Assembly (NCBI GenBank): GCA_963169195.1
Contig: CAUJDN010000093.1
Location: 58,218-122,217, forward strand
Direction: 5' to 3'
DNA from: Acidobacteriota bacterium
Lineage (GTDB): Bacteria > Acidobacteriota > Vicinamibacteria > Vicinamibacterales > UBA2999
Length of the DNA stretch: 64,000 nt
Translations under genes and position numbers: made by a program
Shown: positions 19,361 through 30,176 of the stretch, in pieces
Numbering within the stretch: position 1 is the first letter of the stretch
Layout of the letters: every line of letters begins with the position of its first letter
The notes under the pieces: generated by a model
Databases searched by the model: none
Told to the model about the DNA's origin: nothing
Seen by the model: only the letters and a program-made list of their open reading frames with translations

Positions 19361-21627
19361 GCGCGCTCGAGCCTCGCGTACTTCGCGCGTAACGTCTTCT
19401 GTCCCACCGAGACGAACCGGACGACCAGCTTCTGGTCGTCCTCGAGGTCCTCGACGCTCAGCACCGTGCCGACGCCGAACTGCCCGTGCTTCACGCGCAG
19501 GCCGGGGCGAAGGCCCCCGGTCTGGTCCTCGTCCTCGTACATGAACGGCGGCGCCTCTTCCCTCACGCGATCGGGGCCGCGCCTCGGCGGGCGCGCATAC
19601 GGATTCGCCCGGTATTCCCATCCTGCGCGCGTGCCGCGGTACGGTGACGAGACCGACGAGCACTCCCGCTCCACGAGGTCCGCGGGAATTTCGTCGATGA
19701 ACCGAGACGGCTCGGTGGCCTGATACTCGCCGAAGAACCGCCGGCGGGCGGCGCTGGTCAGGATCAGGCGCCTGCGGGCACGCGTAATGCCCACGTAGCA
19801 CAGCCGCCGTTCCTCTTCGAGCTCCGCGTCGTCCTCACGAGCGCGGGAGTGGGGGAAAAGGCCCTCCTCGAGGCCCGCGATGACGACGACCGGGAACTCG
19901 AGGCCCTTGGCCGAGTGGAGGGTCATCAACAGGACGCGGGCGTCCCGCCCACCCTGTTCCTTGTCCACGTCCGAAAGCAGCGACAGGCGATCCACGAAAC
20001 CGCCGAGCGAGGTGTCCACCTCGCGGGCCTCGTACTCCCTGGCCGCCGACACCAGCTCCATGAGGTTCTCGATGCGGGCCTGCGACTCCTCGCTCCGGTC
20101 CTCGCGAAGGTCCCCGACGTAGCCGGACTGATCCAGGGCCTTGCCCAGCGTGATGGCCACGGTCTCGCGCCGGGCGGTGTTGGAGAGCGACGTGATCAGG
20201 TCACGGAACGCCGCCAGCGACGCGATCTGCCTCGGGCTCAGGAGGCGACGGTCGACCGCGGTCACCAGCTTCGCCCAGAGCGAGTTCGAGGCCATGGTGG
20301 GCTGCAGCCCGGCGAGAAGAGGAGGAAGGTCGTCGCCCGCCGGGCCGGTGTCCACCTGCTCCAGCGCGTCCATGATGCCCTTGCCGATTCCACGCGCCGG
20401 CGTGTTGATGACACGCCTCAGCGCGACATCGTCGTGAGGGTTGAGGATGAGCTTGAGGTAGGCGAGGGCGTCCTTGATCTCGCGCCGCTCGTAGAAGCCG
20501 ACGCCGCCGAGAACGAGGTACGCGATGCCCGCCGCCCGGAGCGCGTCCTCGACGGATCGGGATTGCGCATTCGTGCGATACAGCACCGCCATCGTCGCCT
20601 CGACGTCGTCCTGCATGGTGCTGCGCGCGACACGCGTGATGAACTCGGCCTCCTCCAGCTCGTCGGAGCCACGGAAGTACACGATCCTCGCGCCGCCCTT
20701 CCGGTCCGTCCAGAGGGCCTTCTCCTTGCGGTTCCGGTTGTTGCCGATGACGGCCGAGGCCGCGTCCAGAATGACCTGCGTCGAGCGGTAGTTTCGCTCG
20801 AGCCGCACCACCACGGCTTCGGGGAAGTCCTCCTCGAAGTCCATGATGTTGCGGAGGTCCGCCCCCCGCCACCTGTAGATGGACTGATCGGGATCGCCGA
20901 CGACGCAGAGGTTCCGATGGCCGCCAGCGAGCTGCTTCACGAGCAGGTACTGGGGCCGGTTGGTGTCCTGATACTCGTCCACCATCACGAACCGGAAGCG
21001 GCGGGCGTAGCGCTCGCGGACGGCCGGCCTGTTCTCGAAGAGGTCCACGGTGCTGAGCAGCAGGTCGTCGAAGTCGAGCGCGCTGGCCTCGGCCAGGGCG
21101 CGGCTGTAGCCGTGGAACAGCCGGCCGATCTCGCGATCGCGCGGGTTCCAGGTGTTCTCGAACGATTCAGGCCCCTCCATCCTGTTCTTGGCGTGGCTGA
21201 TGCGGCCAAGCACCATCCGGGCCTGGTACGTGCTGTCGTCGAGCCCGTACTCCTTGACGAGCTGCTTGATGACGGACTGCTGATCGGCGGAGTCGTAAAT
21301 GGTGAAGTCGCGGCTGAGCCCGATGTGCCCGGCCTCGCGCCTGAGCAGCCTGGCGCACAGGGCGTGGAACGTGGAGATCCACATCGCGCGGCAGTCGATG
21401 TCGAGCAGCGCCTCGACGCGCTCGCGCATCTCGGCCGCCGCCTTGTTGGTGAACGTGACCGCCACGATCTCGTCGGGGCGAGCCACGTGCTCCGAGACGA
21501 GGTAGGCGATGCGATGCGCGATGACGCGCGTCTTGCCGGAACCCGCGCCCGCGAGGATGAGCAGCGGGCCCTCCGCGTGGCGGACCGCCGCCTGCTGCTC
21601 TGGATTCAGGGAAGAGAGGAGATCCAA
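19357..21627 (-). CDS. pcrA: ATP-dependent DNA helicase PcrA/UvrD
   Basis: A 756-aa superfamily 1A 3'-5' helicase for nucleotide-excision and mismatch repair and for removing RecA or stalled polymerase. Motifs in order: L-N-P-E-Q-Q-A-A-V (Q motif), A-G-A-G-S-G-K-T (I, about 26-33), V-T-F-T-N-K-A-A, V-D-E-Y-Q-D-T-N (II), G-D-P-D-Q-S-I-Y-R-W-R-G-A (III), R-N-Y-R-S (IV), T-L-H-S-A-K-G-L-E-F (V), and Y-V-G-I-T-R-A (VI). The C-terminal tail has the Tudor-like end (G-V-K-H-G-Q-F-G-type, here L-R-V-K-H-G-Q-F-G-V-G) that contacts RNA polymerase in PcrA. It starts 5 bp after the glmS stop. Confidence 0.96.
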   Translation of the reverse strand: MDLLSSLNPEQQAAVRHAEGPLLILAGAGSGKTRVIAHRIAYLVSEHVARPDEIVAVTFTNKAAAEMRERVEALLDIDCRAMWISTFHALCARLLRREAGHIGLSRDFTIYDSADQQSVIKQLVKEYGLDDSTYQARMVLGRISHAKNRMEGPESFENTWNPRDREIGRLFHGYSRALAEASALDFDDLLLSTVDLFENRPAVRERYARRFRFVMVDEYQDTNRPQYLLVKQLAGGHRNLCVVGDPDQSIYRWRGADLRNIMDFEEDFPEAVVVRLERNYRSTQVILDAASAVIGNNRNRKEKALWTDRKGGARIVYFRGSDELEEAEFITRVARSTMQDDVEATMAVLYRTNAQSRSVEDALRAAGIAYLVLGGVGFYERREIKDALAYLKLILNPHDDVALRRVINTPARGIGKGIMDALEQVDTGPAGDDLPPLLAGLQPTMASNSLWAKLVTAVDRRLLSPRQIASLAAFRDLITSLSNTARRETVAITLGKALDQSGYVGDLREDRSEESQARIENLMELVSAAREYEAREVDTSLGGFVDRLSLLSDVDKEQGGRDARVLLMTLHSAKGLEFPVVVIAGLEEGLFPHSRAREDDAELEEERRLCYVGITRARRRLILTSAARRRFFGEYQATEPSRFIDEIPADLVERECSSVSSPYRGTRAGWEYRANPYARPPRRGPDRVREEAPPFMYEDEDQTGGLRPGLRVKHGQFGVGTVLSVEDLEDDQKLVVRFVSVGQKTLRAKYARLERA

Positions 21628-21632
21628 CCCTC

Positions 21633-23480
21633 CTATTCTACCGTGACGCTCTTGGCGAGGTTTCTCGGCTGATCGACATCACAGCCGCGCCGAACGGCGA
21701 TGTGGTAGGCGAGCAGCTGCAACGGGATGGTCATCGAGACGGGAGTGAGGAGCGGCGTTGTCGCAGGAATTGCCACCAGTGAATCGGTATCGCGATCCAG
21801 CAGATCGGCGAGTGGGTTGTCAGCACCTTCGGTCGTGACGGCGATCACCGATGCACCACGCGCCTTCGCTTCCTGGATGTTGCCGAGCATCTTCTCGAAG
21901 ACGGCGTCACGCGGCGCCAGGGCCACGACCGGCATGGCCTCGTCGATGAGGGCGATGGGCCCGTGCTTCATCTCGCCGGCCGGGTACCCCTCGGCGTGAA
22001 TGTACGAGATCTCCTTGAGCTTCAGAGCGCCTTCGAGAGCGATCGGGTAGTTGACGCCGCGGCCGAGATAGAGGAAGTCCGACCGGCTGTGGAAGCGCGC
22101 GGCGATGTCCTCTGTGAGTGTCGAGGCCTGGATCGCGCCCTCGACCACCTGCGGCAGGTGCATGAGCCCGTCGACGGCGAGGCGGCGCTGGTCGGCCGAG
22201 AGCGCCTCGCGGACCTCGGCGAGACGAAGGGCCAGCAGGTAGAGCGCCACGAGCTGGGTGGTGAACGCCTTCGTGGAGGCCACGCCAATCTCCGGCCCGG
22301 CGTGCGTGTAGATGGTCCCCTCGGCCTCGCGTGTGGCCATGCTGCCGACGACGTTGCAGATGGCCACGCTGCGGGCACCTTTGGCCTTCGCCTCGCGCAG
22401 GGCGGCGAGCGTGTCGGCGGTCTCTCCGGACTGTGTGATGGCGACGGCGAGGGAACGACGATCGATGATGGGATCGCGGTAACGGAACTCGGAGCCGTAG
22501 TCCACCTCGACCGGGACGCGCGCCAGTTCCTCGATCATGAACTTGCCGACGAGTGCCGCGTGCCACGACGTGCCGCACGCCACCATCGTCACCTTGTTCA
22601 CCGCCGCGAGGTCGGCCGGGTCGATGGCGAGCTCGTCCAGAAAGGTCTGGGCGGAGTCCACTGACACGCGGCCCAGGATCGTCTCGCGCAGCGCGCGCGG
22701 CTGTTCGACGATCTCCTTGAGCATGAAGTGCTTGTAGCCGGCCTTCTCGGCCATGACGGGGTCCCAGGTGACCCTCGTCGGCGTGTGCGTGACCGGGGCG
22801 CCGTCGAGCGACCTGAACGTGGCGCCGGCGGGCGTGACCACCGCCATCTCGCGATCGTCCATGAAGACGACCGTCCGCGTATGCGCGAGGATCGCGGGCA
22901 CGTCGCTCGCGACAAAATACTCACCGTCGCCAAGGCCGACCACAATCGGCGGCCCATTGCGCACGGCGACGAGCTTCTCCGGGTCGTCGGCCGAGAGCAG
23001 CACCAGCGCGAAGAGGCCGCGTACCCGCGCCATCGCACGCCGCACGGCGTTCTCGAGACCATCGCCGCGCGCCTCCTCCTGGACCAGATGGGCCACCACC
23101 TCGGTGTCGGTCTCCGACTGGAACGCGTGGCCCTTCGCCAGGAGCTCCCGCTTCAGCTCGAGGTAGTTCTCGATGATGCCGTTGTGCACCACCACCAGCC
23201 GTCCGCTACCGTCACGATGAGGATGCGCGTTCTCCTCGGTCGGCCGGCCGTGCGTGGCCCACCTGGTGTGGCCGAGGCCGTACTGGCCCTCCAGCGGCGA
23301 CTTCGCGAGGACCTGCTCGAGGTTGGCCAGCTTGCCCGCGCTGCGACGGATATCGAGACGGCCGGCGTCGACCACGGCAATGCCCGCCGAGTCGTACCCG
23401 CGGTACTCGAGCCGCTTCAGGCCGTCGAGGATGACGGGGACGACAGGTTTCGAGCCGATGTAACCAATGATGCCGCACAT
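21633..23480 (-). CDS. glmS: Glutamine-fructose-6-phosphate aminotransferase (isomerising)
   Basis: A 615-aa enzyme making glucosamine-6-phosphate, the first step to UDP-GlcNAc for peptidoglycan and LPS. The N-terminal glutaminase domain starts with catalytic Cys2 (M-C-G-I-I-G-Y-I-G). Two SIS sugar-isomerase domains follow, with S-Q-S-G-E-T-A-D-T and the C-terminal L-A-K-S-V-T-V-E. The ATG abuts the glmU stop directly (TAG-ATG), so the UDP-GlcNAc genes are coupled. No glmS ribozyme is possible here because there is no leader. Confidence 0.97.
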   Translation of the reverse strand: MCGIIGYIGSKPVVPVILDGLKRLEYRGYDSAGIAVVDAGRLDIRRSAGKLANLEQVLAKSPLEGQYGLGHTRWATHGRPTEENAHPHRDGSGRLVVVHNGIIENYLELKRELLAKGHAFQSETDTEVVAHLVQEEARGDGLENAVRRAMARVRGLFALVLLSADDPEKLVAVRNGPPIVVGLGDGEYFVASDVPAILAHTRTVVFMDDREMAVVTPAGATFRSLDGAPVTHTPTRVTWDPVMAEKAGYKHFMLKEIVEQPRALRETILGRVSVDSAQTFLDELAIDPADLAAVNKVTMVACGTSWHAALVGKFMIEELARVPVEVDYGSEFRYRDPIIDRRSLAVAITQSGETADTLAALREAKAKGARSVAICNVVGSMATREAEGTIYTHAGPEIGVASTKAFTTQLVALYLLALRLAEVREALSADQRRLAVDGLMHLPQVVEGAIQASTLTEDIAARFHSRSDFLYLGRGVNYPIALEGALKLKEISYIHAEGYPAGEMKHGPIALIDEAMPVVALAPRDAVFEKMLGNIQEAKARGASVIAVTTEGADNPLADLLDRDTDSLVAIPATTPLLTPVSMTIPLQLLAYHIAVRRGCDVDQPRNLAKSVTVE

Positions 23481-24872
23481 CTACTTTTCGCTTCTCGCGG
23501 GTTGTGCGCGGCGGGTCACCCAGTCCGCCTTGATCTCCTGGCGGGCACGGCCAATGGCGAGCGCGTCGGCGGGGACGTCCTGGGTGACCGCCGACCCGGC
23601 GGCGACATAGGCGCGATCGCCGATCGTCACCGGGGCGACGAGCGTGGAGTTGCTCCCGACGAAGGCGCCCGTGCCGATCACGGTCCGGTGTTTGCGTGCG
23701 CCGTCGTAGTTGCAGGTGATGGTCCCGGCACCGATGTTCGAGCGCTCACCGACGATCGTGTCGCCCAGGTAGGCGAGGTGATTGGCCTTCGCGCCGTCGC
23801 CGAGCGAGGTGTTCTTCAGCTCGACGAAGTTGCCGACGCGGGCCCCGGAGCCGACGACCGATCCGGGCCTGAGGTGCGCAAACGGGCCGATGCTGCTGCC
23901 GGCCGCAATGGTCGACTCCACCACGACGGAGTGATTCAGCAGCGTCACGCGATCGCCGACCGTCGAGTTGACGATGCGGGTGCCTGAGTGAATCTCGCAC
24001 GCCCCGCCGATGCGCGTCGATCCTTCGAGGTGCACGCACGGGTGAATCACGGTGTCCGGCCCGACCTGCACCCCGCTGTCGACGTAGGTCGTGGCCGGGT
24101 CGATCAGGGTGACCCCCGCGGCCATCAGTTCCTCGTTCTTCGCCTGTCGAACCATGCCACTGACCTCCGCCAGTTCCGATCGGCTGTTGATGCCCCGAAT
24201 CTCGTCCGCGTTCGTCACCCGCCAGGTGGTCACGGCGCGGCCCTGTCGCCGATAGATGCCGACGAGGTCGGGCAGATAGTACTCGGCCTGGGCGTTGGCA
24301 GCCCCGATGCCGCGAAGGGCCTCGAAGAGCGGCGCGAGGTCGAAGGCGTAGATGCCCGAGTTGATCTCCCGGATCTCGCGTTCCGGCGGAGCGGCGTCGC
24401 GCTCCTCCACGATGCGGGCGATCTCGCCGTCGACCCGGACAACGCGGCCGTAGCCGAAGGGGCGCGGCACAACGGCCGTTACGACGGTGGCGGCCGCGGC
24501 TGCCTCGCGGTGCGTCCGGACCAGCGCCTGGAGCGTGGCCGGAGTGAGAAGCGGGACGTCACCCGAGAGGAGTACGACGGTGCCGGACCTGTCCTTCAGG
24601 ATCGGCTCGGCCTGGAGCAGCGCGTGGCCGGTCCCCAGCTGTGGTTCCTGGACCACCGTGAAGAGCCCCGGCCGGTCGCCTAGGTGGCGGCGAACCTTGT
24701 CCGCCTCGTGGCCGATGACGACGGTGGTCGTCTCGGGATTCAGAGTCAAGGCGGCCTGAAGCACGCGGTCGACGAGGGCGACACCTGAGACGCGGTGAAG
24801 AACCTTCGGCGCGACGGACTGCATCCGGGTGCCCTTGCCTGCGGCCAGAATGACGATATGGATGGGGTTCAC
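23481..24872 (-). CDS. glmU: Bifunctional GlcNAc-1-P uridyltransferase / GlcN-1-P acetyltransferase
   Basis: A 463-aa enzyme for the last two steps to UDP-GlcNAc. The N-terminal pyrophosphorylase has L-A-A-G-K-G-T-R-M (residues 9-17) and the Q-x-x-L-G-T-G-H-A segment. The C-terminal half is a left-handed beta helix of hexapeptide repeats ending with N-Y-D-G-A-R-K-H and a basic tail. The start is GTG at 24872; no good ribosome-binding site is seen. The gene is followed immediately by glmS. glmM is not in the window. Confidence 0.97.
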   Translation of the reverse strand: MNPIHIVILAAGKGTRMQSVAPKVLHRVSGVALVDRVLQAALTLNPETTTVVIGHEADKVRRHLGDRPGLFTVVQEPQLGTGHALLQAEPILKDRSGTVVLLSGDVPLLTPATLQALVRTHREAAAAATVVTAVVPRPFGYGRVVRVDGEIARIVEERDAAPPEREIREINSGIYAFDLAPLFEALRGIGAANAQAEYYLPDLVGIYRRQGRAVTTWRVTNADEIRGINSRSELAEVSGMVRQAKNEELMAAGVTLIDPATTYVDSGVQVGPDTVIHPCVHLEGSTRIGGACEIHSGTRIVNSTVGDRVTLLNHSVVVESTIAAGSSIGPFAHLRPGSVVGSGARVGNFVELKNTSLGDGAKANHLAYLGDTIVGERSNIGAGTITCNYDGARKHRTVIGTGAFVGSNSTLVAPVTIGDRAYVAAGSAVTQDVPADALAIGRARQEIKADWVTRRAQPARSEK

Positions 24873-24914
24873 TGGCGTGGATCTTATCGGACGGAGCGGG
24901 CGACTGGATTTGGG

Positions 24915-25745
24915 TTAGTCTCGGACAGCCTCGTATACATATTTTGTCGAAAGCCCGAACTTTTCAGCAACCAACCGCGCCGCCGCCCTCTTGGAGCCAC
25001 CGCTCTTTTCGGTCACTAAACCTATTTCGCGCTTAAGCACGTCCACTGACACCGCTTGATTCACGGTTCGGCCTTGTTCCGCCTTGGGTATGACGATGGT
25101 GAATTCGCCTTGGGGGTGGTTGAGATGTTGCAGAACTTGAGCAGGAGGGCCCGTCAAACACTCCTCATGAAGTTTGGTCAGTTCACGGAAGACCAAAATA
25201 GGTTGTTTCACAGAAACTTCCAATTCTTCGAGTGTTCTTCGGATGCGGTGGGGAGCTTCGAAGCAGACCACGGCCAGGTCGAGTTGATAATGGGCAAGGC
25301 GTTCGAACCATCTTTTTCTATCTTTTAACCTAATCGGTGGAAACCCCAGGAATGCGAACTCCGGATTGTCCAAGCCTGACAGGGAAATGGCTGTCGCGAC
25401 TGCGCTTGGGCCGGGGACAGCAACGACGGTAACGCCGGCGCCTCTGGCCAGTCGCACGAGTTCGGCTCCGGGATCGGAAACGCCGGGCGTGCCCGCGTCC
25501 GACACGATGGCGACCGATTCGCCGCGGCTGAGGCGGGCGATCAGCTCGGATGCTCGCGAGCGTTCGTTGTGCTCGTGCAGGCTCAGGATCCGGGCCGGGA
25601 TGCTGAAGTGTCGGAGGAGGTTGCCGGTCCGCCGGGTGTCCTCCGCGGCCACGATGGCGACGTCGCGCAGGATGCGAAGGGCGCGCGCCGAGATGTCCTC
25701 GAGGTGGCCGATCGGCGTGGCGACGACGAAGAGCGTACCGGCCAT
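24915..25745 (-). CDS. rsmI: 16S rRNA (cytidine-1402-2'-O)-methyltransferase RsmI
   Basis: A 276-aa tetrapyrrole-methylase-fold enzyme that 2'-O-methylates C1402 in the ribosomal P site. Seen: V-A-T-P-I-G-H-L-E-D-I-S at the start, A-A-E-D-T-R, S-D-A-G-T-P-G-V-S-D-P-G, V-P-G-P-S-A-V, F-L-G-F-P-P, and the C-terminal wing with K-R-A-A-A-R-L-V-A-E-K-F-G. The 3' two-thirds (about 24940-25375) drops to roughly 50-58% G+C against about 68% in the 5' third, although the reading frame and motifs are intact. It diverges from the DUF885 gene across a 60-bp spacer. Confidence 0.94.
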   Translation of the reverse strand: MAGTLFVVATPIGHLEDISARALRILRDVAIVAAEDTRRTGNLLRHFSIPARILSLHEHNERSRASELIARLSRGESVAIVSDAGTPGVSDPGAELVRLARGAGVTVVAVPGPSAVATAISLSGLDNPEFAFLGFPPIRLKDRKRWFERLAHYQLDLAVVCFEAPHRIRRTLEELEVSVKQPILVFRELTKLHEECLTGPPAQVLQHLNHPQGEFTIVIPKAEQGRTVNQAVSVDVLKREIGLVTEKSGGSKRAAARLVAEKFGLSTKYVYEAVRD

Positions 25746-25768
25746 ATTCTATTGTACCATTGGCAGAT

Positions 25769-25792
25769 GGCCGCACGTCGGAGGGTGCGGCC
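25769..25792 (+). promoter_or_regulatory. Leader hairpin with GGAGG in its loop, ahead of the DUF885 gene
   Basis: Perfect 8-bp arms GGCCGCAC/GTGCGGCC enclose the loop GTCGGAGG. The GGAGG lies 21 bases before the ATG at 25806, too far for direct use as a ribosome-binding site, and nothing better lies closer. It fills much of the 60-bp rsmI/DUF885 divergent spacer. Confidence 0.45.
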
Positions 25793-25805
25793 GTGATCGC
25801 CTGAC

Positions 25806-27464
25806 ATGCACGCCGCGGAACCGCTCACACACTTCGTCGACGACTACCTGGCCTACCTCTACGAGGCCCGCCCGACCAACGCGACGCTCGACGGGGTGCA
25901 CCTGCACGATGACCTCCTCGAGGATTTCCGGCGGTCTGCCATCGAGACGCACCTCGGGGCGCTGGCGGGGTTCGCCCGGCGTCTGGACGCGATCCCGGTG
26001 GGCCTGCTTCCCCTGCACGAGCAGGTGGACCACGGGATCATCGGGTCCAACATCCGCGCGCGGATGCACGAACTGGAGGACGTCCGGACGTGGGAGCGGA
26101 GCCCCCACCTCTACGCTGAGGTGCTGGCGTCGAGCCTGGCGGCCCAGGCCATTTTCACCTACGCGCCGGAAACCGAGCGCGCCCGCCGGGTCCTGTCGAA
26201 GCTCCACCAGGTGCCCCGGCTGATCCAGGCCGCCCGCGACAACATCAAGGAGCCCCCGGCGATCTTCATCAAGGTGGGCCTGGATACCTGGCGCGGCGTC
26301 AAGACCTTCATCGACGCCGACCTGCCCCGCGCGTTTTCGGGGGTGGACGACCTGCACCTCCTCTCGGATCTTGCCGACGCCTCGACCGAGGCCGTGCAGG
26401 CGGTGAGCGGCTACATCGACTATCTCGAGAACGACCTCCGCCCCCGGGCGAAGGGATCGTTCCGACTGGGCCGTGAGCGCTTCGAGCAGAAGCTACGTCT
26501 GGAGGAGGGCATCGGTATCCCTGTCGAGCGGCTCCTCACCATCGCGCTGCGCGAGCTCGCGAACACGCAGGAGGCGTTTCGGGACGTCGCCGGGCGGATC
26601 AACGGCGGCGACCCGATGGGCGCGTGGCGGAAGGCGCGGGAGTCCTACCCCGCGCCCGGCACCCTCATCGCGACCGCGCGTGGGCAGATGGAGGAACTGC
26701 GGACGTTCCTTGCGCGCAATCCCGTGGTGGACCTGCCGGCGGGCGACGGTGTCGACGTGGCGGCCACGCCGGAGTTCTTCCGCTGGTCGTTCGCCAGCAT
26801 GTGGACGCCGGGGCCGTTCGAGACGCGCGCCTCGCGCGCCGTGTACTACCTGACCGACGCCGACGCCGCATGGCCCGAGGACCGGAAGCGCGAGCACCTG
26901 CGCGACTTCAACCTGCCGACCCTGTGGACCATCTCCATCCACGAGGTGTATCCCGGCCACTACCTGCACTACCAGCACCTCCGCCGCGTGGCGTCGAAGG
27001 TGCGGCGCTCGACGCTCTTCGCGCCCGCGTCGTACGTGGAAGGCTGGGCGCACTACTGCGAGCAGATGATGCTGGAGGCCGGATTCGGCCGCGGGGACCA
27101 CGCGCTCAAGCTGGGACAGCTCGGCGAGGCGCTGGTCCGCCTGGCGCGCTTCGTCGTGGGGATCCGGCTGCACACCGAGGACTGGTCGGTGGAGCAGGGC
27201 GTGCGCTTCTTCAAGGAGGAGGCATTCCTCGAGGACTCCAGCGCGCGGCGCGAAGCCGAGCGCGGCACGTTCGATCCGACCTACCTCGTGTACTCGGCCG
27301 GCAAGCTGATGCTGCTCAAGCTGCGCCACGACTGGCACGAAGAACAGCGCGGCAGGCCCTCGCTGCGCGCGTTCCACGACACCTTCCTCGCGCAGGGCGC
27401 GGCCTCGTTCCCCGCCCTCCGGCGCCTCATGCTGGACCGCGCGGCCGGCGACGTCCTGGAGTGA
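25806..27464 (+). CDS. DUF885 family zinc-dependent peptidase
   Basis: A 552-aa DUF885 protein, a family related to M3-like metallopeptidases. The zinc site [11 protein letters not shown] spans residues 379-389 (H379, E380, H385), with the downstream [11 protein letters not shown] and T-Y-L-V-Y-S-A-G-K typical of the family. No signal peptide is visible, so it is probably cytoplasmic, unlike many secreted acidobacterial relatives. The substrate is not known from sequence. It is followed by the FmdB gene at 9 bp. Confidence 0.88.
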   Translation: MHAAEPLTHFVDDYLAYLYEARPTNATLDGVHLHDDLLEDFRRSAIETHLGALAGFARRLDAIPVGLLPLHEQVDHGIIGSNIRARMHELEDVRTWERSPHLYAEVLASSLAAQAIFTYAPETERARRVLSKLHQVPRLIQAARDNIKEPPAIFIKVGLDTWRGVKTFIDADLPRAFSGVDDLHLLSDLADASTEAVQAVSGYIDYLENDLRPRAKGSFRLGRERFEQKLRLEEGIGIPVERLLTIALRELANTQEAFRDVAGRINGGDPMGAWRKARESYPAPGTLIATARGQMEELRTFLARNPVVDLPAGDGVDVAATPEFFRWSFASMWTPGPFETRASRAVYYLTDADAAWPEDRKREHLRDFNLPTLWTISIHEVYPGHYLHYQHLRRVASKVRRSTLFAPASYVEGWAHYCEQMMLEAGFGRGDHALKLGQLGEALVRLARFVVGIRLHTEDWSVEQGVRFFKEEAFLEDSSARREAERGTFDPTYLVYSAGKLMLLKLRHDWHEEQRGRPSLRAFHDTFLAQGAASFPALRRLMLDRAAGDVLE

Positions 27465-27472
27465 TCCTCACC

Positions 27473-27787
27473 ATGCCCCTGTACGAATACCAGTGCGACG
27501 CGTGCGCCCATCGTTTCGAGGTCATTCAGAAGTTCTCGGATGCTCCCCTCGACACCTGTCCGAAGTGCGGCGGTGCGGTGAAGAAGCTGCTCTCGTCCCC
27601 GGCGATCCAGTTCAAGGGGTCGGGCTGGTACATCACCGACTACGCCCGCGCAGGCAAGACCGAGGCCGCCACCGCGGCAGCGGGCAAGCACGAATCGGGT
27701 GCGTCCTCCGGCGAGGGCACGTCCGAGACGAAGGCCGCGGCGAAGAAGGAATCGACGCCTAACCCTTCGACGTCGGCGTCAAGTTGA
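27473..27787 (+). CDS. FmdB-type zinc ribbon protein
   Basis: A 104-aa protein with the FmdB/CxxC regulatory-family domain at the N-terminus: [11 protein letters not shown], then C-P-K-C-G-G about 25 residues later, forming one zinc ribbon, and [13 protein letters not shown]. The rest (about 65-104) is an Ala/Ser/Lys/Glu-rich disordered tail. Its role is uncertain in all bacteria: first noted as a putative regulator of formamidase genes, more likely a general metal-binding factor. Its 3' end overlaps convergent galU by 29 bp. Confidence 0.88.
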   Translation: MPLYEYQCDACAHRFEVIQKFSDAPLDTCPKCGGAVKKLLSSPAIQFKGSGWYITDYARAGKTEAATAAAGKHESGASSGEGTSETKAAAKKESTPNPSTSASS

Positions 27788-28655
27788 GCGCGTCCAGGTA
27801 CTCGCGGAGCGGTCCCGCGAGATCCGGGCGCTTCAGCGCGAAATAGACCACGGCTTTCAGGAATCCCAGCTTGTTGCCGGTGTCGTGCCGCACGCCGTCG
27901 ATCTCGCAGGCGTAGAGCGGCCGCGACTGCAGCAGGCGCCGCAGGCCGTTGGTCAGCTGGACTTCGCCGGAGCGATCACGGGTGGTCTCCCGGAGGGCGC
28001 CGAAGATGTCGGGCGTGAGGATGTAGCGCCCGATGATGGCCAGGTTCGATGGCGCCTCGTGGCGCGGCGGCTTCTCGACGAGGTCCTTGATGCGATGGAC
28101 CCCGCGGCCCAGCTCCGGCGCGGGCTCCACGTCCACGATGCCATAGCTCGAGACCTGATCCTCGGGCACGCGTTCCACGGCGACGACCGGGCCGCCGGCC
28201 CGCTCGAACACGTCGATCATCTGCGTCAGTGCCGGCGGGTCCGCGTCGATCACGTCGTCGCCGAGCACGACGGCGAAGGGCTCGCCCGCGACGACGGCCT
28301 CGGTCACCAGCACGGCGTGGCCCAGGCCGAGCGGCTCGCCCTGGCGGACGTAGGACACGGCGATCAGGCGCGAGATCGCGCGAATCTCCTCCAGCTGCTC
28401 GAGCTTGCCCCGGCTCTCCAGGAACGTCTCGAGCTCGGTGGAGACGTCGAAGTGATCCTCGATGGCGTTCTTGCCGCGGCCCGTCACGAGGATGAGGTTC
28501 GACACGCCAGCCGCGACGGCCTCCTCCACGCCGTACTGGATGGTGGGCTTGTCCACCAGGGGCAGCATCTCCTTGGGTTGCGCCTTCGTGGCTGGCAGCA
28601 AGCGGGTGCCGAGGCCGGCGGCGGGAAAGACGGCTTTGCGGACGGCGGAGGGCAT
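27759..28655 (-). CDS. galU: UTP-glucose-1-phosphate uridylyltransferase
   Basis: A 298-aa GalU that makes UDP-glucose for envelope polysaccharides and trehalose. The nucleotide-binding start [14 protein letters not shown] (about 12-25) is followed by [10 protein letters not shown] and [12 protein letters not shown], the features separating GalU from RmlA. It diverges from serS across only 26 bp. Confidence 0.95.
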   Translation of the reverse strand: MPSAVRKAVFPAAGLGTRLLPATKAQPKEMLPLVDKPTIQYGVEEAVAAGVSNLILVTGRGKNAIEDHFDVSTELETFLESRGKLEQLEEIRAISRLIAVSYVRQGEPLGLGHAVLVTEAVVAGEPFAVVLGDDVIDADPPALTQMIDVFERAGGPVVAVERVPEDQVSSYGIVDVEPAPELGRGVHRIKDLVEKPPRHEAPSNLAIIGRYILTPDIFGALRETTRDRSGEVQLTNGLRRLLQSRPLYACEIDGVRHDTGNKLGFLKAVVYFALKRPDLAGPLREYLDALNLTPTSKG

Positions 28656-28681
28656 CCGAACTAGAATAATGCACTCGAATC

Positions 28682-29968
28682 ATGCTCGACCCTGTTTTCG
28701 TCCGTGATCACCTCGACGAGGTGCGCCAGGGGCTCCAGTCGCGGGGCCTCGATGCCGGCACCGAGCTGGAGCAACTGGCCTCGCTCGAGGCCCACCGCCG
28801 CCGCCTCATTCCCCAGGTGGAGGGCCTGAAGCGCGAGCAGAACACGGCGGGCGACGAGGTGGCGCGTGCCAAGCGCCAGGGACTGGACGCCTCGCACATC
28901 TTCGAGGCCAACCGGCAGCGCGCCCAGAGGATCAAGCAGCTGGACATCGAGCTGGACCAGATCGAGCGGCACCGGACGACGATCCTCGAGACGCTGCCGA
29001 ACCTGCCGCACGCCAGCGTGCCACAGGGAGCTTCCTCCGCCGACAACCAGGTGGTGCGCACCTGGGGCGATCCGCCGGTGCTGGACTTCGAGCCGAAGGC
29101 GCACTGGGATCTCGGCCCCGACCTCGGCATCATCGACTTCGAGCGCGCCACGAAGATCTCGGGCGCTCGCTTCGCCGTGCTGATGGGCGCCGGCGCGCAG
29201 CTCGAGCGCGCCCTCATCAACTTCATGCTGACGCTGCACACCACGAAGCACGGCTACACCGAAGTGGAGCCGCCATTCCTGGTGTCGGGTTCGACGCTCT
29301 ACGGCACGGGACAGCTGCCGAAGTTCGAGCAGGACCTGTTCAAGATCTCCGGCGACTGGGATCTCTACCTCATCCCGACGGCCGAAGTGCCGGTCACGAA
29401 CCTCTATCGGGGCGAGATCCTGGATGGTCGACAGCTCCCGCTGAAGTACACGGCCTACACGCCGTGCTTCCGCAGCGAGGCCGGCTCACACGGCGCCGAC
29501 GTGCGCGGTCTCATCCGGCAACACCAGTTCGACAAGGTGGAGCTGGTGAAGTTCACGACGCCCGAGACGTCCTACGACGAGCTGGATCGCCTGACGGCGG
29601 ACGCCGAGCAGGTGCTGCGGGTGCTGGGACTGCCGTACCGGACTGTCGTGCTCTGCACCGGCGACATCGGCTTCTCGTCCGCGAAGACCTATGACATCGA
29701 GGTGTGGCTGCCGAGCCAGCAGACCTACCGCGAGATCTCGTCGTGCTCGAACTGCGAGGCGTTCCAGGCGCGGCGCGCCAATATCAAGTACCGCCCGGGC
29801 GGCGTGGGCAAAGCCGAGTACGTGCACACGCTGAACGGCTCGGGCCTGGCCGTGGGGCGCACGCTGATCGCAATTCTCGAGAACTACCAGCAGAAGGACG
29901 GCTCGGTGGTGGTGCCCGAGGCGCTCCGCCCCTTCATGGGCGGGCGGGAGCGGATCGACGCGAAATAG
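28682..29968 (+). CDS. serS: Seryl-tRNA synthetase
   Basis: A 428-aa class II synthetase. The N-terminal coiled-coil arm (about 25-105, charged and heptad-like) grips the long variable arm of tRNA-Ser. The catalytic core has motif 2 [14 protein letters not shown] and motif 3 [16 protein letters not shown]. In organisms with selenoproteins, SerRS also charges tRNA-Sec with serine as the first step of Sec synthesis, which links it to the selD finding. A tRNA-Ser gene follows 8 bp after the stop. Confidence 0.97.
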   Translation: MLDPVFVRDHLDEVRQGLQSRGLDAGTELEQLASLEAHRRRLIPQVEGLKREQNTAGDEVARAKRQGLDASHIFEANRQRAQRIKQLDIELDQIERHRTTILETLPNLPHASVPQGASSADNQVVRTWGDPPVLDFEPKAHWDLGPDLGIIDFERATKISGARFAVLMGAGAQLERALINFMLTLHTTKHGYTEVEPPFLVSGSTLYGTGQLPKFEQDLFKISGDWDLYLIPTAEVPVTNLYRGEILDGRQLPLKYTAYTPCFRSEAGSHGADVRGLIRQHQFDKVELVKFTTPETSYDELDRLTADAEQVLRVLGLPYRTVVLCTGDIGFSSAKTYDIEVWLPSQQTYREISSCSNCEAFQARRANIKYRPGGVGKAEYVHTLNGSGLAVGRTLIAILENYQQKDGSVVVPEALRPFMGGRERIDAK

Positions 29969-29976
29969 CACGGTGC

Positions 29977-30066
<90 letters not shown>

Positions 30067-30176
30067 GATTCACGTCCAGGGAGCGAAGCGCCCGGCGAAT
30101 GCCAGGAGCGACCCGGCACCAATCCCGTGCTGCGCTTCGCCCCCGACGGCGGCACGTCGTACAATGGCCTCGACCG

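Noticed and set aside
21633..23500. glmS ribozyme in front of glmS
   Set aside because: The glmS start directly follows the glmU stop, leaving no leader for a ribozyme.
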